The position numbers and the translations under genes are program-made. Of a DNA stretch of 64,000 nucleotides, positions 22,628 through 33,694 are shown piece after piece. This stretch comes from Sphaerosporella brunnea. Lineage: Eukaryota > Ascomycota > Pezizomycetes > Pezizales > Pyronemataceae. The notes under the pieces are model-generated. The model searched no databases. It worked only from the letters and a program-made list of their open reading frames with translations, and was not told where the DNA came from. The first letter of the stretch is position 1. Each line of letters starts with the position of its first letter. Location of the stretch: positions 62,001-126,000 of the forward strand of contig VXIS01000069.1 in the NCBI GenBank assembly GCA_008704415.1. Direction: 5' to 3'.

Positions 22628-23766
22628 TGGCGTCATGATTGAAGCGGCCGCTTTGTCTGTAATGGTTACGTGGCAAGGTTGCTGCGGGAAAGGAAATGTA
22701 TTACGGCTTTTTTCTGTATTTTTTTTTCTTGCCGGTGTTGTAAGGTTTGGAAGACTGGTTCCAAGGCGATGATGATCGATGGGCGCCTGTATGGATTGCA
22801 TTACGCACGTTGACATTCAGGAGTCCTAGCGATCTCCACAATTAAAACAATTGTTTTCCTACCGCAGCCAATCCCAAATCCGAGATTGCGAGCGATTATC
22901 CTCTTGTTCCGACTGGTCATGATGGTGCCTTCCACTGGCTGGCAACACTGAATGGTCTGCTAGTTTCGTGCCCGCCATCTGCTCGATTTTTCGGTCCGGT
23001 TTCGTTGATTGATCGACTAACGCAGGGAAAGTAGCTGGTGCTGAATGATGTAGCGCTGTATGAGAACCTTGGGCTGAACCCTTCCAGCTGAAACAATATT
23101 TAAACGCTATCTACCTAATCTTCCATGATATTGATGATCTCAACGCCAAGTCCGTAATCTGTGTTATCCTGCATGCCCGTTACTCGTCTCAGGCATTGGA
23201 TTTAGAAGTATATCCGTGGAATAAATGCCTCTGCCGTAGGATGTGTACCGCCTGCTTTAGAGTTTCCTCCATTCTTAGTACGCACCGAGAATTTTGCTCT
23301 CCCCAAGTGCGAAGCCCTTAGAACTCTCAACGCTCAACGATATACTTGAAGGCTCTGTCACACATCAACGCCTCCACACCCGTCCACCATGCCGGTTTCA
23401 TCAAACTCCACCGCAGATCTATCGTCCGAGAGCTTCCTCCTGGTTGGTGATGGTGGGGAGTGGTTGACTTGCCCCTCATCGAGGTTGAGGATTCGTCTCT
23501 AACTACCTCCTAAGAAGGTAAAGGCACGAGAATGAAGGGGATAGTCACAGCGTATCACTCGCTCAATGGTTCCAACAGCAGAAGTTTCACAGATGCTCTT
23601 TGCACTCCGCCCATCACTTGATTGAAAGAGCAAAGGTTATAAAACTTCAAGCAACTCCGGTGCGCCATGAAGATTAGAAAAATACATAGTACCACAAATG
23701 CGGGAAAAACTGGTTGTTAGCTTCCTCCATAATGTCTCACATCCCCCGATTTGTCCTTGTTGTCGT
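22628..23766. other. Convergent spacer before CEG1
   Basis: About 1.1 kb between two convergent 3' ends. It contains a 14-bp perfect palindrome AAAACAATTGTTTT near 22844-22857 and a short open frame starting ATGCCGGTTTCATCA near 23391 (37 codons, unrecognised). No supported gene. Confidence 0.45.
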
Positions 23767-25255
23767 TCACTTGGCCGCAGTTTGCTGAGGCGGCGCGTTC
23801 CTCTTTTTCCAGGCGTCCCGAATTTCCCAGGCATTTCGAACCAGCTCGTCCTGTTCAACAGCGTCTTCGATGCTTTCGATTACACTGTTGACAGTCGAAA
23901 TGTGGTTTGCGTCTTTTTTGTCTTTTCTGAAGCGCATGAACTTCCATCTGTGCTGCTCGTCCATCCTGCACTCCACGATCTCTTCGTCGAGAGGTTGTCC
24001 GAGGGATTTGAGATTCTCCCATTCCTCGTCGGTCACGTACATCACACCAAACTTTTCGTACGTGGAATCACCATGATAGACGGAGAGGTTGAATGTGGGT
24101 TTTGAGTTGTAGTCCACAACTACTGATTCAGTGTCGGACTCCGCGTCGTCCTCGTCGGACTCGGGTTCAAGGTCGGCGCGTGATATCGTGGGAAACTCAA
24201 GTTTCAGCCGAAAATCCACACTGTTCTCTTCAGCCGGCTTCCATTTGAGTATCTTTGTGTCTGTGCCGAATGTATAAGGTGAAGTTCGACAAGTGAAGAT
24301 CAGGCCGTCGTTGCCGTGCGGAAGTTTTGGGAGAATGTCGCGGAACATGAGTTCTATGGCATAAGAAAACTCCATTTTCTTGAACTCTAGCCTGATAGTT
24401 GTCAGTGAAGGAAATATGCGACAACTTCATCTGATGGTCACTGACTGAAAGGGAAAATATTGAACTTCCCCCGGATAAATTCTGCATAGATCCTTGTAAG
24501 GCGTATAAACGAACTCTCTGAAGTACTGCTCATATTAGCAAATCACACCTTTCGTGACAAAAGCGCAAGAGCAGAGTGTACCGCAAGTCGTTTATCTAAG
24601 GTCCGCTCTCTCATGGGCTTGCGATCGATCACCAAGCAGTCGAACACTAGGTATCTCAACAAACGTTTGCCAGGTGCTATTGTGTCCAGCACAAGTTCTC
24701 CGTCGATTATTGTATCGGTATGGAACTTCTGGTACGTCTTGTCACCTGGGACTGGAAAGTGGAGATCCGGCACGTAGTAGTAATCGTTTTTGCGGTCAAT
24801 CAGGTAGTGAATTTCGCGATCGCCATCGCGAGTGAAATACATCAGGCAGCGAATGCCATCGCTCTTTTCGCACAAGTAGTAACTAAGCCGCGTATGCGAC
24901 TCGTGAGCTTCCAACCACATTGTGAACAATTCACAATAAAACAAGACTTACTCGTCCCGCTTGAGTTCATTGATGTGTCGGCGACAGAACGAGACAGGTT
25001 GTGCGCCTGTACACAGCCAGCCAGCAATATCAGTACAAGATGAACCCTCTGCAGCCCGCGTGACGACGCGTGTGGAGCTAAGCCCTGTGAAGCTTGATGG
25101 GGCTAACCGGGAAAGGACAGGTTGCTCCTCTCCAGTAGGTCGGCTACTTCTCTGCGCAAAGTGCGCAACAAATCGCCTTCAGCCTTAAAGCCAGGAATTT
25201 CTGGGACGGAGCTCTGGTGGGGTGCGCGTCGCGTGGGTTGGGTTTGCGCCATCAT
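23767..25255 (-). CDS. CEG1: mRNA guanylyltransferase (capping enzyme alpha subunit)
   Basis: Five exons, complement(23767-24391, 24446-24525, 24582-24882, 24952-25006, 25108-25255), give 402 residues. The nucleotidyl-transferase motif I KSDG (Lys74 in EKSDGIRCL) forms the covalent GMP adduct. Motif III-like IIDGELV and motif IV-like YLVFDCL follow, then the OB-fold half with WKFMRFRKDKK. The enzyme transfers GMP to the diphosphate end of nascent mRNA in the nucleus. No triphosphatase domain is fused, as expected in fungi. Introns were placed by frame; the 56-bp intron at 24526-24581 gives KRLA-YFREFVYTPYKDL, and a 23-bp alternative was rejected as too short. Two ATG codons in tandem (25255, 25252) leave the start ambiguous by one residue. 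Divergent from the NSRP1-like gene. Confidence 0.92.
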
Positions 25256-25681
25256 CGCGTGAACACTGTGGGGGGGGTGCGGATCGCGTGTCTAAAATGA
25301 AAGTGTGATGCCAAACTCTACTCGGGCTAACGGGACCCACAGCGGGGGGTGCTGTTGGGGGAGGCTCCGGGGAAGAGGTAGATAAATGGAAAGCCGGCTG
25401 GAGGTAAAAGATGCTGGTGGGAGGTACTTGGTGTTTGGAGATGGTGGTCTCGAGAGGTGGCCCTTCAGTGCGCATTGGCTGTGCCAAGCCATGGCTGGCA
25501 CTAGCGACTGGCACTAGCTTTTCCTAGCTAGCGTTGCAGATCATCTCCAACAATCACGTGCACCTCAGCTCGGTGGCTTTACCAACCACACAGCCTTGCA
25601 TGATGGGTTCGCCACCACTCAACTCCATCCAGACAAGCGGCCTAGTTATATTACTCCCAAAATCGCGCCCCTCCGTTACAA
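25256..25681. other. Divergent spacer, CEG1 / NSRP1-like
   Basis: Shared 5' region of 426 bp. It has a G8 run near 25270 and a G-rich patch at 25343-25375. No gene seen. Confidence 0.45.
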
Positions 25682-26892
25682 ATGCCACCACCACAATCAA
25701 CTGGATTCTCAATCGGCCTCGGCGGCACGAGGAAGCCACTCGTCGGTCCTCCGAAATCTAGGAAGCCGCTCTCCGCCTTTGACGCCGCTGACGACGATGA
25801 TGATGACGCCTCGTCAGGGACCGAAGACCGTGGCGGAGTGTTTGCGAGCAAGTCTAAGCAGCAGCCGAAGAAGAAGAACACCAAAGACATCTCTGTCGTC
25901 AATGCACAGCTGGCCACCTTCAATGAGCTTTCAAAGAAAGCTGAGAGGTCGGTAGCTGAGGTTGATCCGTCGATTTATGACTACGATGCCGTGTGGGAGG
26001 ATATGAAGTCCGTGGATCGGAAGAACAAAAAGCTCGACGAAATAGATGCTATGGAAAGGAAGCCGAAGTACATGGAAAGCTTACTCGCTTCCGCCGAGGT
26101 GCGGAAACGCGATCAGCTCAGGGCGAAGGAGAGAATGCTACAGAAGGAGCGCGAGGAGGAGGGGGACGAATTCCAAGACAAGGAGAGCTTCGTCACGAGT
26201 GCATACAAGAAGCAGCAGGAAGAATTGAGGAAGCTCGAGGAAGAGGAACGGTTGCGCGAAGGTAGGGATTTCCGGTTTCTGACCTCAAAGAATCGCTCTG
26301 CTGACAGCATCCAGAAAGCTTGAAAAAGAAGTCACAAGGAATGACTAGCTTTCACAGAACCATGCTCGAAAATATGGAGAGCAAGCATGACCAATTGGTC
26401 GCCGCTGCCGAATCTAGGGGGATAGCCGAAAGGACCTTGGACGGACTGGGCGCTGAAGACGACGACACTGCGGATGCGCAGCAGTTAGCTGCTGAAAAGG
26501 CAAGACAGCTGAAGGAGAGCGGCGCAATGATTGAAACAAACGAAGAGGGTCTAGTAGTGGACAAGACTCAACTATTGTCAGGTGGTTTGAACATCACGGC
26601 TTCTAAAAAGCGACCAGTTGCCGACCGCCCACTCGCCGGCCCCCGAAGCTCCCAGCAAGCATATCACGCTCGTGGAGGTGCAAAACAAGACATGAGAGCA
26701 CGACAGAGTAAAATGCTTGAGGAACAGCTTTCCCAAGCGACAAAGCGCGCGTTAGAAGCGGAGGAACGGTCTAAGGCAGAACAAGAGCGGCAGTCCAAAT
26801 CGCGGAAGACAGAGTCGGATGTTAAATCCGCAAAAGAGAGGTATCTCGCTCGGAAAGCGGCTGCTGCTGCAGCTGCCGGAAAGGAGGGGTAG
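25682..26892 (+). CDS. NSRP1/CCDC55-like nuclear speckle splicing regulator (DUF2040)
   Basis: Exons 25682-26261 and 26315-26892 (53-bp intron) give 385 residues. The conserved DUF2040 block spans about residues 60-190: DPSIYDYDAVWEDMKSVD, then KPKYMESLLASAEVRKRDQL and GDEFQDKESFVTSAYKKQQ. The intron joint gives REE-SLKKKSQGMTSFHRTML. The remainder is charged, with long K/E/R helices, probably coiled-coil, and the C-terminus is Lys/Ala-rich. Human NSRP1 binds splicing factors in nuclear speckles and affects alternative splicing; fungal members are uncharacterised. The start follows an Arg/Pro-free leader and gives the usual Gly-rich N-terminus (STGFSIGLGG). Confidence 0.85.
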
Positions 26893-27390
26893 CTTTTGAG
26901 CCATGTAAATGTACATATTATACGCACCAGAGGGAGATGCTGCGTGTAGATAATTCTTTCGGTTCTGTTGGTAAGACTTTGGACTGGCAAATACTAGGGG
27001 GCAGTACTTGCTAAGAATTACATGCCTTGTGAAATTTGCAATGCCATATAAAAACGCACAAGCACGAGCCACAGTACAGCAGCCCGCTAACTGCTAACCA
27101 AACACTCATACCAATCCACTTGATCACTTTGAAACCGCCAATATCAATGAGGTAGTGTGCGCCGGAAACTGCGAGTCCGCTTGAGTCGTGGCATTGTATC
27201 ACCTGTGAGGCTGTGACCCGAAATCCCTAACGATTGCCAACATCTGGTGGAGTTCATACGTCTTTGCTGCCCAGGGTGAGTGCCTCGGGGGCTTTATTTC
27301 AACGCCACATGGGTAGGCATGCTAACCTCAGCTGCTTGCACAATTGCTGAATGTTGCCTTCTAGATCTCAGCCCTCATAATTGCTGCAGC

Positions 27391-27552
27391 TATCCCTCGC
27401 AGTGTCGAAAGTGCCCAATACGCCTACGTTACACCAGAGAGTTCTATAATGAACGCTCCATTGGCCCATCGCCCTCATTATATAATCTCTGTCCACCCAA
27501 TGTCAACTCACTTGGTGTAACGTATTGGGCACTTTCGACACTGCGAGGGATA
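27391..27552. repeat. Inverted repeat / hairpin 1
   Basis: The left arm 27391-27422 is a perfect 32-nt reverse complement of 27521-27552. After a 6-nt insertion (CCTACG) in the left arm, a further 9-10 nt pair (27429-27437 with 27511-27520, about one mismatch). The loop is about 73 nt and A/T-richer. It lies 80 bp before hairpin 2. No target duplication or transposase was found. It could be a foldback element, a transcribed hairpin RNA, or a scar of template switching. Confidence 0.9.
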
Positions 27553-27632
27553 GGTGTCGGAGGGCGCATGCGAATGACTGGGTAAGGGATTTTCACAAGC
27601 AGTTTGATGGCCAAGACATTCAGCCCTACTCT

Positions 27633-27846
27633 ACTATCGCATGGCCCCCAGCTGCGTTTTCTCCCCAGCTGCGCGCTGAGATGTACGCTGGCTGGCTCAG
27701 AAATACGCGGGTAAGCTTTGGCAGGGACCTCGCGTAGCAACCACCACTCAGAAACGTTGCCCGTTGCCATGCGTATTTCTGAGCTAGCCAGCGTACATCT
27801 CAGCGCGCAGCTGGGGAAAAAACGCAGCTGGGGGCCATGCGATAGT
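27633..27846. repeat. Inverted repeat / hairpin 2
   Basis: Two 76-nt arms, 27633-27708 and 27771-27846, are reverse complements at 74 of 76 positions, around a 62-nt loop. One mismatch would be a G-U wobble in RNA. The arms contain CAGCTG repeats (CCCAGCTGCG) and CGCGC. If transcribed, either strand would form a stem longer than 70 bp, a potential Dicer substrate. It ends 136 bp before the STE14 start codon, so it lies in that gene's promoter or 5' leader. Confidence 0.92.
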
Positions 27847-27982
27847 AACTCTGTGGTGTAACTAGCTCTTAGTATTGTTCCTAGACCCTCACAAAAGCCA
27901 TGACCTCGCTGTGCTCTCCTGGATCGGATTGAACCCCCTCGTTTTCTCCCCATTTTGCGGCCGCGCTTCCCATCGAAACCTG

Positions 27983-28894
27983 ATGTCCGCTCCCGCCTCT
28001 CCCGCCTCCTCCGAAATCTCAGATTACGGTGATTCAGCACACCCTACGTTTGCGCGCGGGCAGAATCCGACCAGCTTCCCAGCCTACCTGTACCCATCCG
28101 GAGCCTTCGCGCTCGATGGCGTCGCTTCACGAGCGGGAGGATTAGGGTTTGTGTGTGCATTGGGATTGAATGCGGCGTGGACATTTCGCAGCTCGTATCC
28201 GCAGCTGCCGCTTTTCGTAGCGGTGTTGGCGTTCTTCCATTTCATGGAGTTCTGGATCACGGCTCGGTACAACACGCGGCGCGCAAAGACCGATGCTTTC
28301 ATCCTTACCACCAACGGGGCCGCGTACAACATCGCGCATGTGAGCGCGATGCTCGAGGCCGTGGTCGAGTACTACTTCTGCCCCGAGCTTAAACGTCATG
28401 GCTGGGTTACGGCCACGGGCGTGATCATGGTCGTGTCGGGACAGCTGGCACGCACGTACGCGATGAAACATGCCGGCAGCAACTTTAGCCACTATGTAGC
28501 AACACGGCGCGAAGCTCGGCATCGGCTCGTGACCACCGGAATCTATGCGTGCGATGACCCCCACCTTGTTGGCTTTTTCTTGTTTTGTTAATGGCTGGCA
28601 ACCACAGATATCTGCGACACCCATCGTACTTCGGATACTACTGGTGGGCGATCGGGACGCAGCTCATGCTAGGCAATCCTGTCTGCACTGTTGCATTTGC
28701 GGGTTTCCTCTGGATGTTTTTCAGCACGCGTATCAAGCGTAGGTTTTCCCATTTCCAGCGCGCTCCTCCCCGGTGATATTTGGGACTGCATTGACAATGG
28801 CGTTGTAGACGAGGAACGATATCTTTCAGCATTTTTTGCAGAGTATAAACAGTACAAAGCGCGGTCGTGGGTTGGTATCCCATTCATTGAGTAG
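27983..28894 (+). CDS. STE14: Protein-S-isoprenylcysteine O-methyltransferase
   Basis: Exons 27983-28548, 28608-28738 and 28809-28894 encode 260 residues; introns are 59 and 70 bp. The protein is a polytopic ER membrane enzyme (about five or six segments) that methylates the C-terminal prenylcysteine of CaaX proteins such as Ras, Rho and mating pheromone, using S-adenosylmethionine. Visible marks are HFMEFWITARYN, HRLVTTGIYA joined to YLRHPSYFGYYWWAIGTQ across intron 1, and the closing EERYLSAFFAEY plus VGIPFIE. The RHPxY and E-E pairs are the cofactor and substrate motifs of the ICMT family. Length fits (about 240-290). Confidence 0.93.
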
Positions 28895-29111
28895 ATCTTG
28901 CTTCTCTGCCCCTCATTTCAATTTTTTTGCTTTCCTAGTCTTGAATACACACTTCGAGAATGAGGACCTCCTGTATTACTATTATATCCATATATCCTCT
29001 CTGCATCTGTGATGTCACAGATCAGAGAAATTCACAATTATCTCGTATATCACATGGTATACTACACGTAAAATGACGCCAAAAGAACAATCAGACAAAC
29101 GCAGCCGCCCT

Positions 29112-31316
29112 TCACAACCTGGGCCTGATCCCTTCCAAGTCATCCACCTTACCTAGAACCACTTTGTCTCGCCCACCATTGCCCCACCACCGAACTGCAA
29201 CTTCGGCTCGGGAAACATCCAGCTCTCCACTGAGGACATCCCAGAACCGTTCCTTAATTCGCTGCCTGCTGTTGACGTCGTCGACACTGTTCAACAGCCT
29301 GGCAGCGGGATCCAACCAACGCAGCATAACCTTGACCTCCATCAATGGTAGGGAATTGATAAGAGCGAGAATGCACACATCCTTCTCGCTGAGCCCCACC
29401 GCCTCTTCGTCTACTCCGGCCGCCAGTGACGTTGTGGTTGCTGTCGAAATCTTCTCGCACAAAATCTCGAGCAACACGTCAACCATGTGCGGGTGAAGGC
29501 TGGAGATTGGCTGGGGAGGGCTGGCTTCTCCAACCAGGGTACAAAATGCCAGCCTGAACTGGCGGGCGGACAGGGACGTAGGGAAAGCCTTGAAGACTGC
29601 ATCCACATAAAAAGGCATTATCGTAGCGCCAATCTCAGCAGATGTCGGGGATGCTAAAATCGCGAGCATTACCGAGTGGGCCGCTTCGAAGTGTGGTTGC
29701 AGGGTCTGTTCAAGACCAGGGACCAGATAGGCGGAGAGGGCAGGTATAACAATTTCTTCGTTCACCTTAGGTGAGACGACGGGTACGATCTGTTCGCACA
29801 CATTTAGGAAGTAGAGATCCCGAAGGCGGTCCGCCAAGCTCGGCGGAATGCGTCCCACTAGAGGAATCTGTTAGACGAGTGATAATCTGTAGGGGACGAT
29901 CTCTTGCCTTGCTTCGGTGCAACGTCAGAAAGGAATTTCTCGGCCTGCTTTGGATACGATGAAAGTACGTCGATGGCAGCGTAGTACACAAAGTTGTAGG
30001 ATGAGAATCCTCCAGGCCCCATTCTCGATGTGATGAAGTAGAAACCATGCAACGTATGCAGTATTCTGGATGCAATGATGGGGCCATCTGTCTCAAGGTT
30101 AACCAGGTGCACCATGCAATCGCTGGTGGAGATATAAATTCCTTACTTTCCTTGTTGCAAAACACCGGATTCTGAATGACTCTGGCTGTGAGTGCCTGGA
30201 GGATGATGGTGGTCGTAAATAACACTGTTTTCAGTATCTGCCAAACTACGGGCACTGTAGCCTTCAATGATTCTGCCTCCACCATCTCTTCCTCTTTCGA
30301 CATCGGGATCTCTGACAACCGATTCGTTTTCCACTGTGCAGCCATTGTGTTGGAAACCTTCTGGATGCTATCGAGGAGGGCATGTACAGCTCGAACATCG
30401 TGGGCTTCTTGAATCGCGCAGCCTGCCAACTTTGCGAGGCCGCTCATGGACACGAAAAGCGGCCTGGCAGAGCGCTCTTGCAGCTCCAGGAAGGAGTTGG
30501 ACTTGCTTGGCCAGGCCAGTTTTCCATCGGTGACCACAATATCGTGATCGATAGTCGGTAGGAAGTATCCGGATTGGAATCCCTCTTTGGAGAAGTATAT
30601 TGACTTGACCACCGCTGGAAGCAGCGCATCATAATTGATTTGCGCTTTCGCCTTTCGCGATAGACATCCAATCGCATGGGACAGGACCAAGCTCAGGACA
30701 TCGGCCTCAAGGTCTAGCGACGACTGTCAACGCCAAGCTTGCCACAGAACGGGATCGTAGACAACCGACCTTCATACCCGTCGCCGCTAGCTTGCACCAG
30801 TGACAGGTTCACCGCTCTTACATAGGCCTCTTCGACACTTTTACGGGTGAGGCGGGGAAGGTGTGAGCGTTCCTGGTCGGCAGAAAGTACGGCGCCCAGC
30901 AGCAGAAGATGCTTCCACCGGGGTACTACACGGTGGGGTTTGCCGTCAACAAGCTGTACGACGCCGTAGAAGTCTCTTTGGTTCGACAGACCATTCTGGT
31001 TTGCGCCACGTACGAGTGCATTCAACCAGTCCTCCACACCGAGGATCACGCCGGGGCTCTCGATCTTGCCCAGGACAGCGCTCTGGAACACGCCGAACGT
31101 GCGCAACGCGGCGCGCAGTCCGTCAGGGGTCTGCCAAATCGCCGGCGACACTAGGATTTGGGTTGAAAGAAGCGAGACGTTGAGAGGATTGGTGAGAGTG
31201 GCAAGTACGGTGGCGGCGGAGGCATAGACTCTCGAGCCTTCGGGACGATTGGGGTCTGCAGCGCCAGGCTGCAGAAGGATGCGGAGGATATTGTCAAGAC
31301 GTCGATCGGCCACCAT
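29112..31316 (-). CDS. PEX8: Peroxin Pex8, peroxisomal matrix import
   Basis: Exons complement(29112-29857, 29908-30087, 30147-30713, 30770-31316) give 679 residues. It resembles fungal Pex8, a lumenal peripheral membrane protein that links the docking and RING subcomplexes and helps Pex5 release cargo. The start MVADRRLDNILRILLQPGAA and the block TLTNPLNVSLLSTQIL are conserved in filamentous-fungal Pex8. The protein ends in PRL, a plausible weak PTS1 (Pex8 proteins carry PTS1 ends such as SKL or AKL). Intron 3 (29858-29907) is best read as GC-AG: the exon ends CAAG, the intron starts GCAAGA, and a CTAAC branch site lies near its end. Intron 2 (59 bp) was chosen for a GTAAGG donor and a GTTAACC branch. 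Confidence 0.85.
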
Positions 31317-31752
31317 CGCGAATGGGGGGAGGGGATTGGGTTTTGCGCGAGAGATCGGTGGGTCTTCGGGGGAGATAAGTTTGATCGGTGCTCGACGCGC
31401 GCCGTATGCTCTTTTTTGTTCACCTGGAGGAGAGCAGAGAAGGATTGATTGCATGTAAATCTACCAGGGGCAGATACCGAGGCATAACAAGAGCTCCAGC
31501 CCAACTCACCGCGCCACAATAATAACACAGCAACAACCGTTTTACATAGACGAAAGCTGCGTTTTGGCGGAAATGATTGTAAAAGCGAGCATTGTGTCTT
31601 CAAATGACTGGCTCGGAATTATTTGGCCATGCGTCATGAATTGTGACTCGCTCAACTTTGCGAGTTCCTGGCGCGACTGACACAGCGACTCGAGGGCTCC
31701 AACTTCGCCACACCCCAACAAATCCTCCAGCAGCATGACAATATAGCACAGT
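31317..31752. other. Divergent spacer, PEX8 / TMEM170-like
   Basis: 436-bp shared 5' region. No gene or repeat seen. Confidence 0.45.
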
Positions 31753-32347
31753 ATGGCTTCCACAAAGTATGACTCTCTTGCTGTTTCTCTGTAACCACTT
31801 TCTCCTCACTGACGCCTCGCCGCAAGCTTGACTTGGCCGCCCCCAGGCTATGAAACGCCATCTTTTCCATCCCTTTACTGGCCCGTGAAACCGCGCGAGG
31901 GCACCCAACAGCACCTCTACAATGCCAACGATATCTGGCGCTTCACGCTCCTGTGGACATTGATCGTGTATGCGGCATTCCATCTGGCGTCCGGGTTCTA
32001 CGCCTTCTTCATGATGCCGAGCAAGCAGTCGCTAGGCATCCCCTTGGTGTTCGCTATCGTCGGCGGAATCGAGGCGACCATGGCTGGGAGCATCGTCGGA
32101 CTTGTGTAAGTGCTTGCTTCTTTTTTTTTTTTTTTTTTTTTTTTTTTTGGTCGCGGAGCTGATCGAACGACCCACAGCATCGGCGCGGTGTATAAGGCTG
32201 GTAAGTTGGCCTTACAGAATGAGAAAATACATGGCTCTAAATCTCGCAGGTTACTTGACGATGAGCACCTGGATTCCTCTAGTTTGGAGCGTCATCAATG
32301 TGCTCGTACTTGTCCTCTCGTCGTTCTCCTTGCAAGGCGGTCTATAA
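31753..32347 (+). CDS. TMEM170-like integral membrane protein
   Basis: Exons 31753-31766, 31827-32105, 32178-32200 and 32250-32347 encode 137 residues; the first exon is 14 nt and the third only 23 nt. Three hydrophobic helices are visible (about FTLLWTLIVYAAFHLASGFY, LGIPLVFAIVGGIEATMAGS and WIPLVWSVINVLVLVLSSFS), with conserved GSIVGLV-IGAVYKAGY across intron 2. It ends SLQGGL, as in fungal TMEM170 proteins. Animal TMEM170A shapes ER sheets and the nuclear envelope; the fungal role is unknown. A T22 tract lies inside intron 2 (about 32120-32149). Confidence 0.85.
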
Positions 32348-32644
32348 ACCATCGATTTCAATCATAGAGTATATATAGACCTTTCGCCATCAGTATTCCG
32401 ACGTTTTATTCATCCTGGGTACCTGTCTTCTGTGTTTTAATTTGTTCCTCAATATTACATTTCATCGAGGCTTTTTCTAAGTATAGTGCTGCCTGGGATG
32501 TGTGGATCGGAACGCATCCGCACTTGACGGGGGGCCACCCCGCATTTCGGTTACTGAGCTGCAGCCGCTTCCGAAGCTTTAAAGCGTGTCGCAAAGCCCA
32601 TCTTCTTGTGCATGTTGCGCCAACCACACACAAGTATCACCACA

Positions 32645-33295
32645 ATGGCAGCTCTTCGCATCAGCAAGTGTCCCTCCATTGACCCTTTCCCCGTGCATGT
32701 ATGACTAACGTTTCTCCCGTACCCTCTAGAAAACCCCATCCTGTTCATCTGCGACCTGCAAACCGCCTTCCAGCCCGCAATGCCCTCCTTCCCATCGATC
32801 CTCGTGACCGCAACCAAGCTCCTGCGCGCCTCCAAGATTCTCTCAATCCCCGTCTACGTGACGACGCAAAACGCGGCGCGACTGGGGCCTACCCACCCGG
32901 ACCTTCCCATCTCTCATGTCGTCGGCGTCTTCGATAAGACAAAGTTCAGCATGATGGTTCCCGAAATTTCTGCCGCGCTGAAGACGCACGGAGAACAATG
33001 CAGCGTCGCGATCACGGGAATCGAATCGCATATCTGTGTCACCCAGACGGCGCTAGATTTACTGAAGGAAGGCCACAAGGTTTACATCATCGCCGATGGC
33101 GTGGGGAGCTGCAACAGCCAGGAGATCGGTGTAGCGCTGGATAGATTGAGGAATGAGGGTTGCACTGTCACCAGCTCCGAGAGCTGGATGTACGAGGTTA
33201 TGGGTGACGCAAAGATACCTGAGTTTAAGCAGATGGTGGGCTTAGTGAAGGAGTATAAGGATGCTACTGCCAAGGTCTTGCAGAGCCTGTTATAG
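32645..33295 (+). CDS. Isochorismatase-like cysteine hydrolase
   Basis: Exons 32645-32663 and 32730-33295 give 194 residues. The fold is the isochorismatase/nicotinamidase type. The catalytic triad is visible as Asp15 (LFICDLQ), a Lys in FDKTKFSM (about Lys78) and Cys109 (SHICVTQTALDLL). Its substrate cannot be told; fungal members of this ISOC1/2-like group are uncharacterised. The intron is best read as GC-AG: exon 1 ends ATCA, the donor is GCAAGT, the branch GACTAAC and the acceptor CTCTAG. The GT donors nearby give either a frameshift or an in-frame stop, so a GC donor is the only reading that joins MAALRI to KNPILF. Confidence 0.85.
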
Positions 33296-33694
33296 ATAAC
33301 ATGGGAGTGTTTGTGCGTTATTTCTATAGTTCAATCAAAAGTTGGGTCTTCAATCCTGCCAATGGTTCCTTGCGGGAAGCTTTCAAAATCTGCGCGTTCA
33401 GTGAATCTGCAGATACATAATATCTGCTGTTAAAAGAAGAAGAAAAACAAAAGGGGGACGGGGGCGGTTGAGAAACATTTATAACCAATTTAATGATGGT
33501 ATCTATTATTCGGACGTTTCGGAACCATTCTTCTACTGTTTGCACACACTTTGAAGATGGCTGAGCAATATTTAGAGTCCATAATTTTGCTGTTTTTAAA
33601 ACTCCCCATTTTTTACAATAGTGGCTAGTATGTAAAGGCCATTTCTATATGACAGAAAATAAAAAGCACAATCGCTCCAAAAAAACACCATAAA
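33296..33694. other. Convergent spacer, isochorismatase / DGAT1
   Basis: 399 bp between two stop codons. A/T-rich, with TTTTTAAAA-type sequences suited to 3' processing. No gene seen. Confidence 0.45.

Larger units (their letters stand above)
26893..27982. other. Spacer with two large hairpins, between NSRP1-like and STE14
   Basis: About 1.1 kb between tandem genes. The centre is occupied by the two inverted repeats listed next. Outside them no coding frame or RNA gene was recognised. Confidence 0.5.

Noticed and set aside
23391..23504. Short open frame starting ATGCCGGTTTC
   Set aside because: Only 37 codons, no resemblance, and the context gives no splice continuation that extends it.
30106..30146. 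41-bp intron in PEX8 near 30.13 kb
   Set aside because: Shorter than usual and with a weak donor; the 59-bp intron with GTAAGG and GTTAACC is much better.
31600..31983. Minus-strand open frame across the TMEM170-like gene
   Set aside because: It is the shadow of the real plus-strand exon, which has membrane helices and family motifs.
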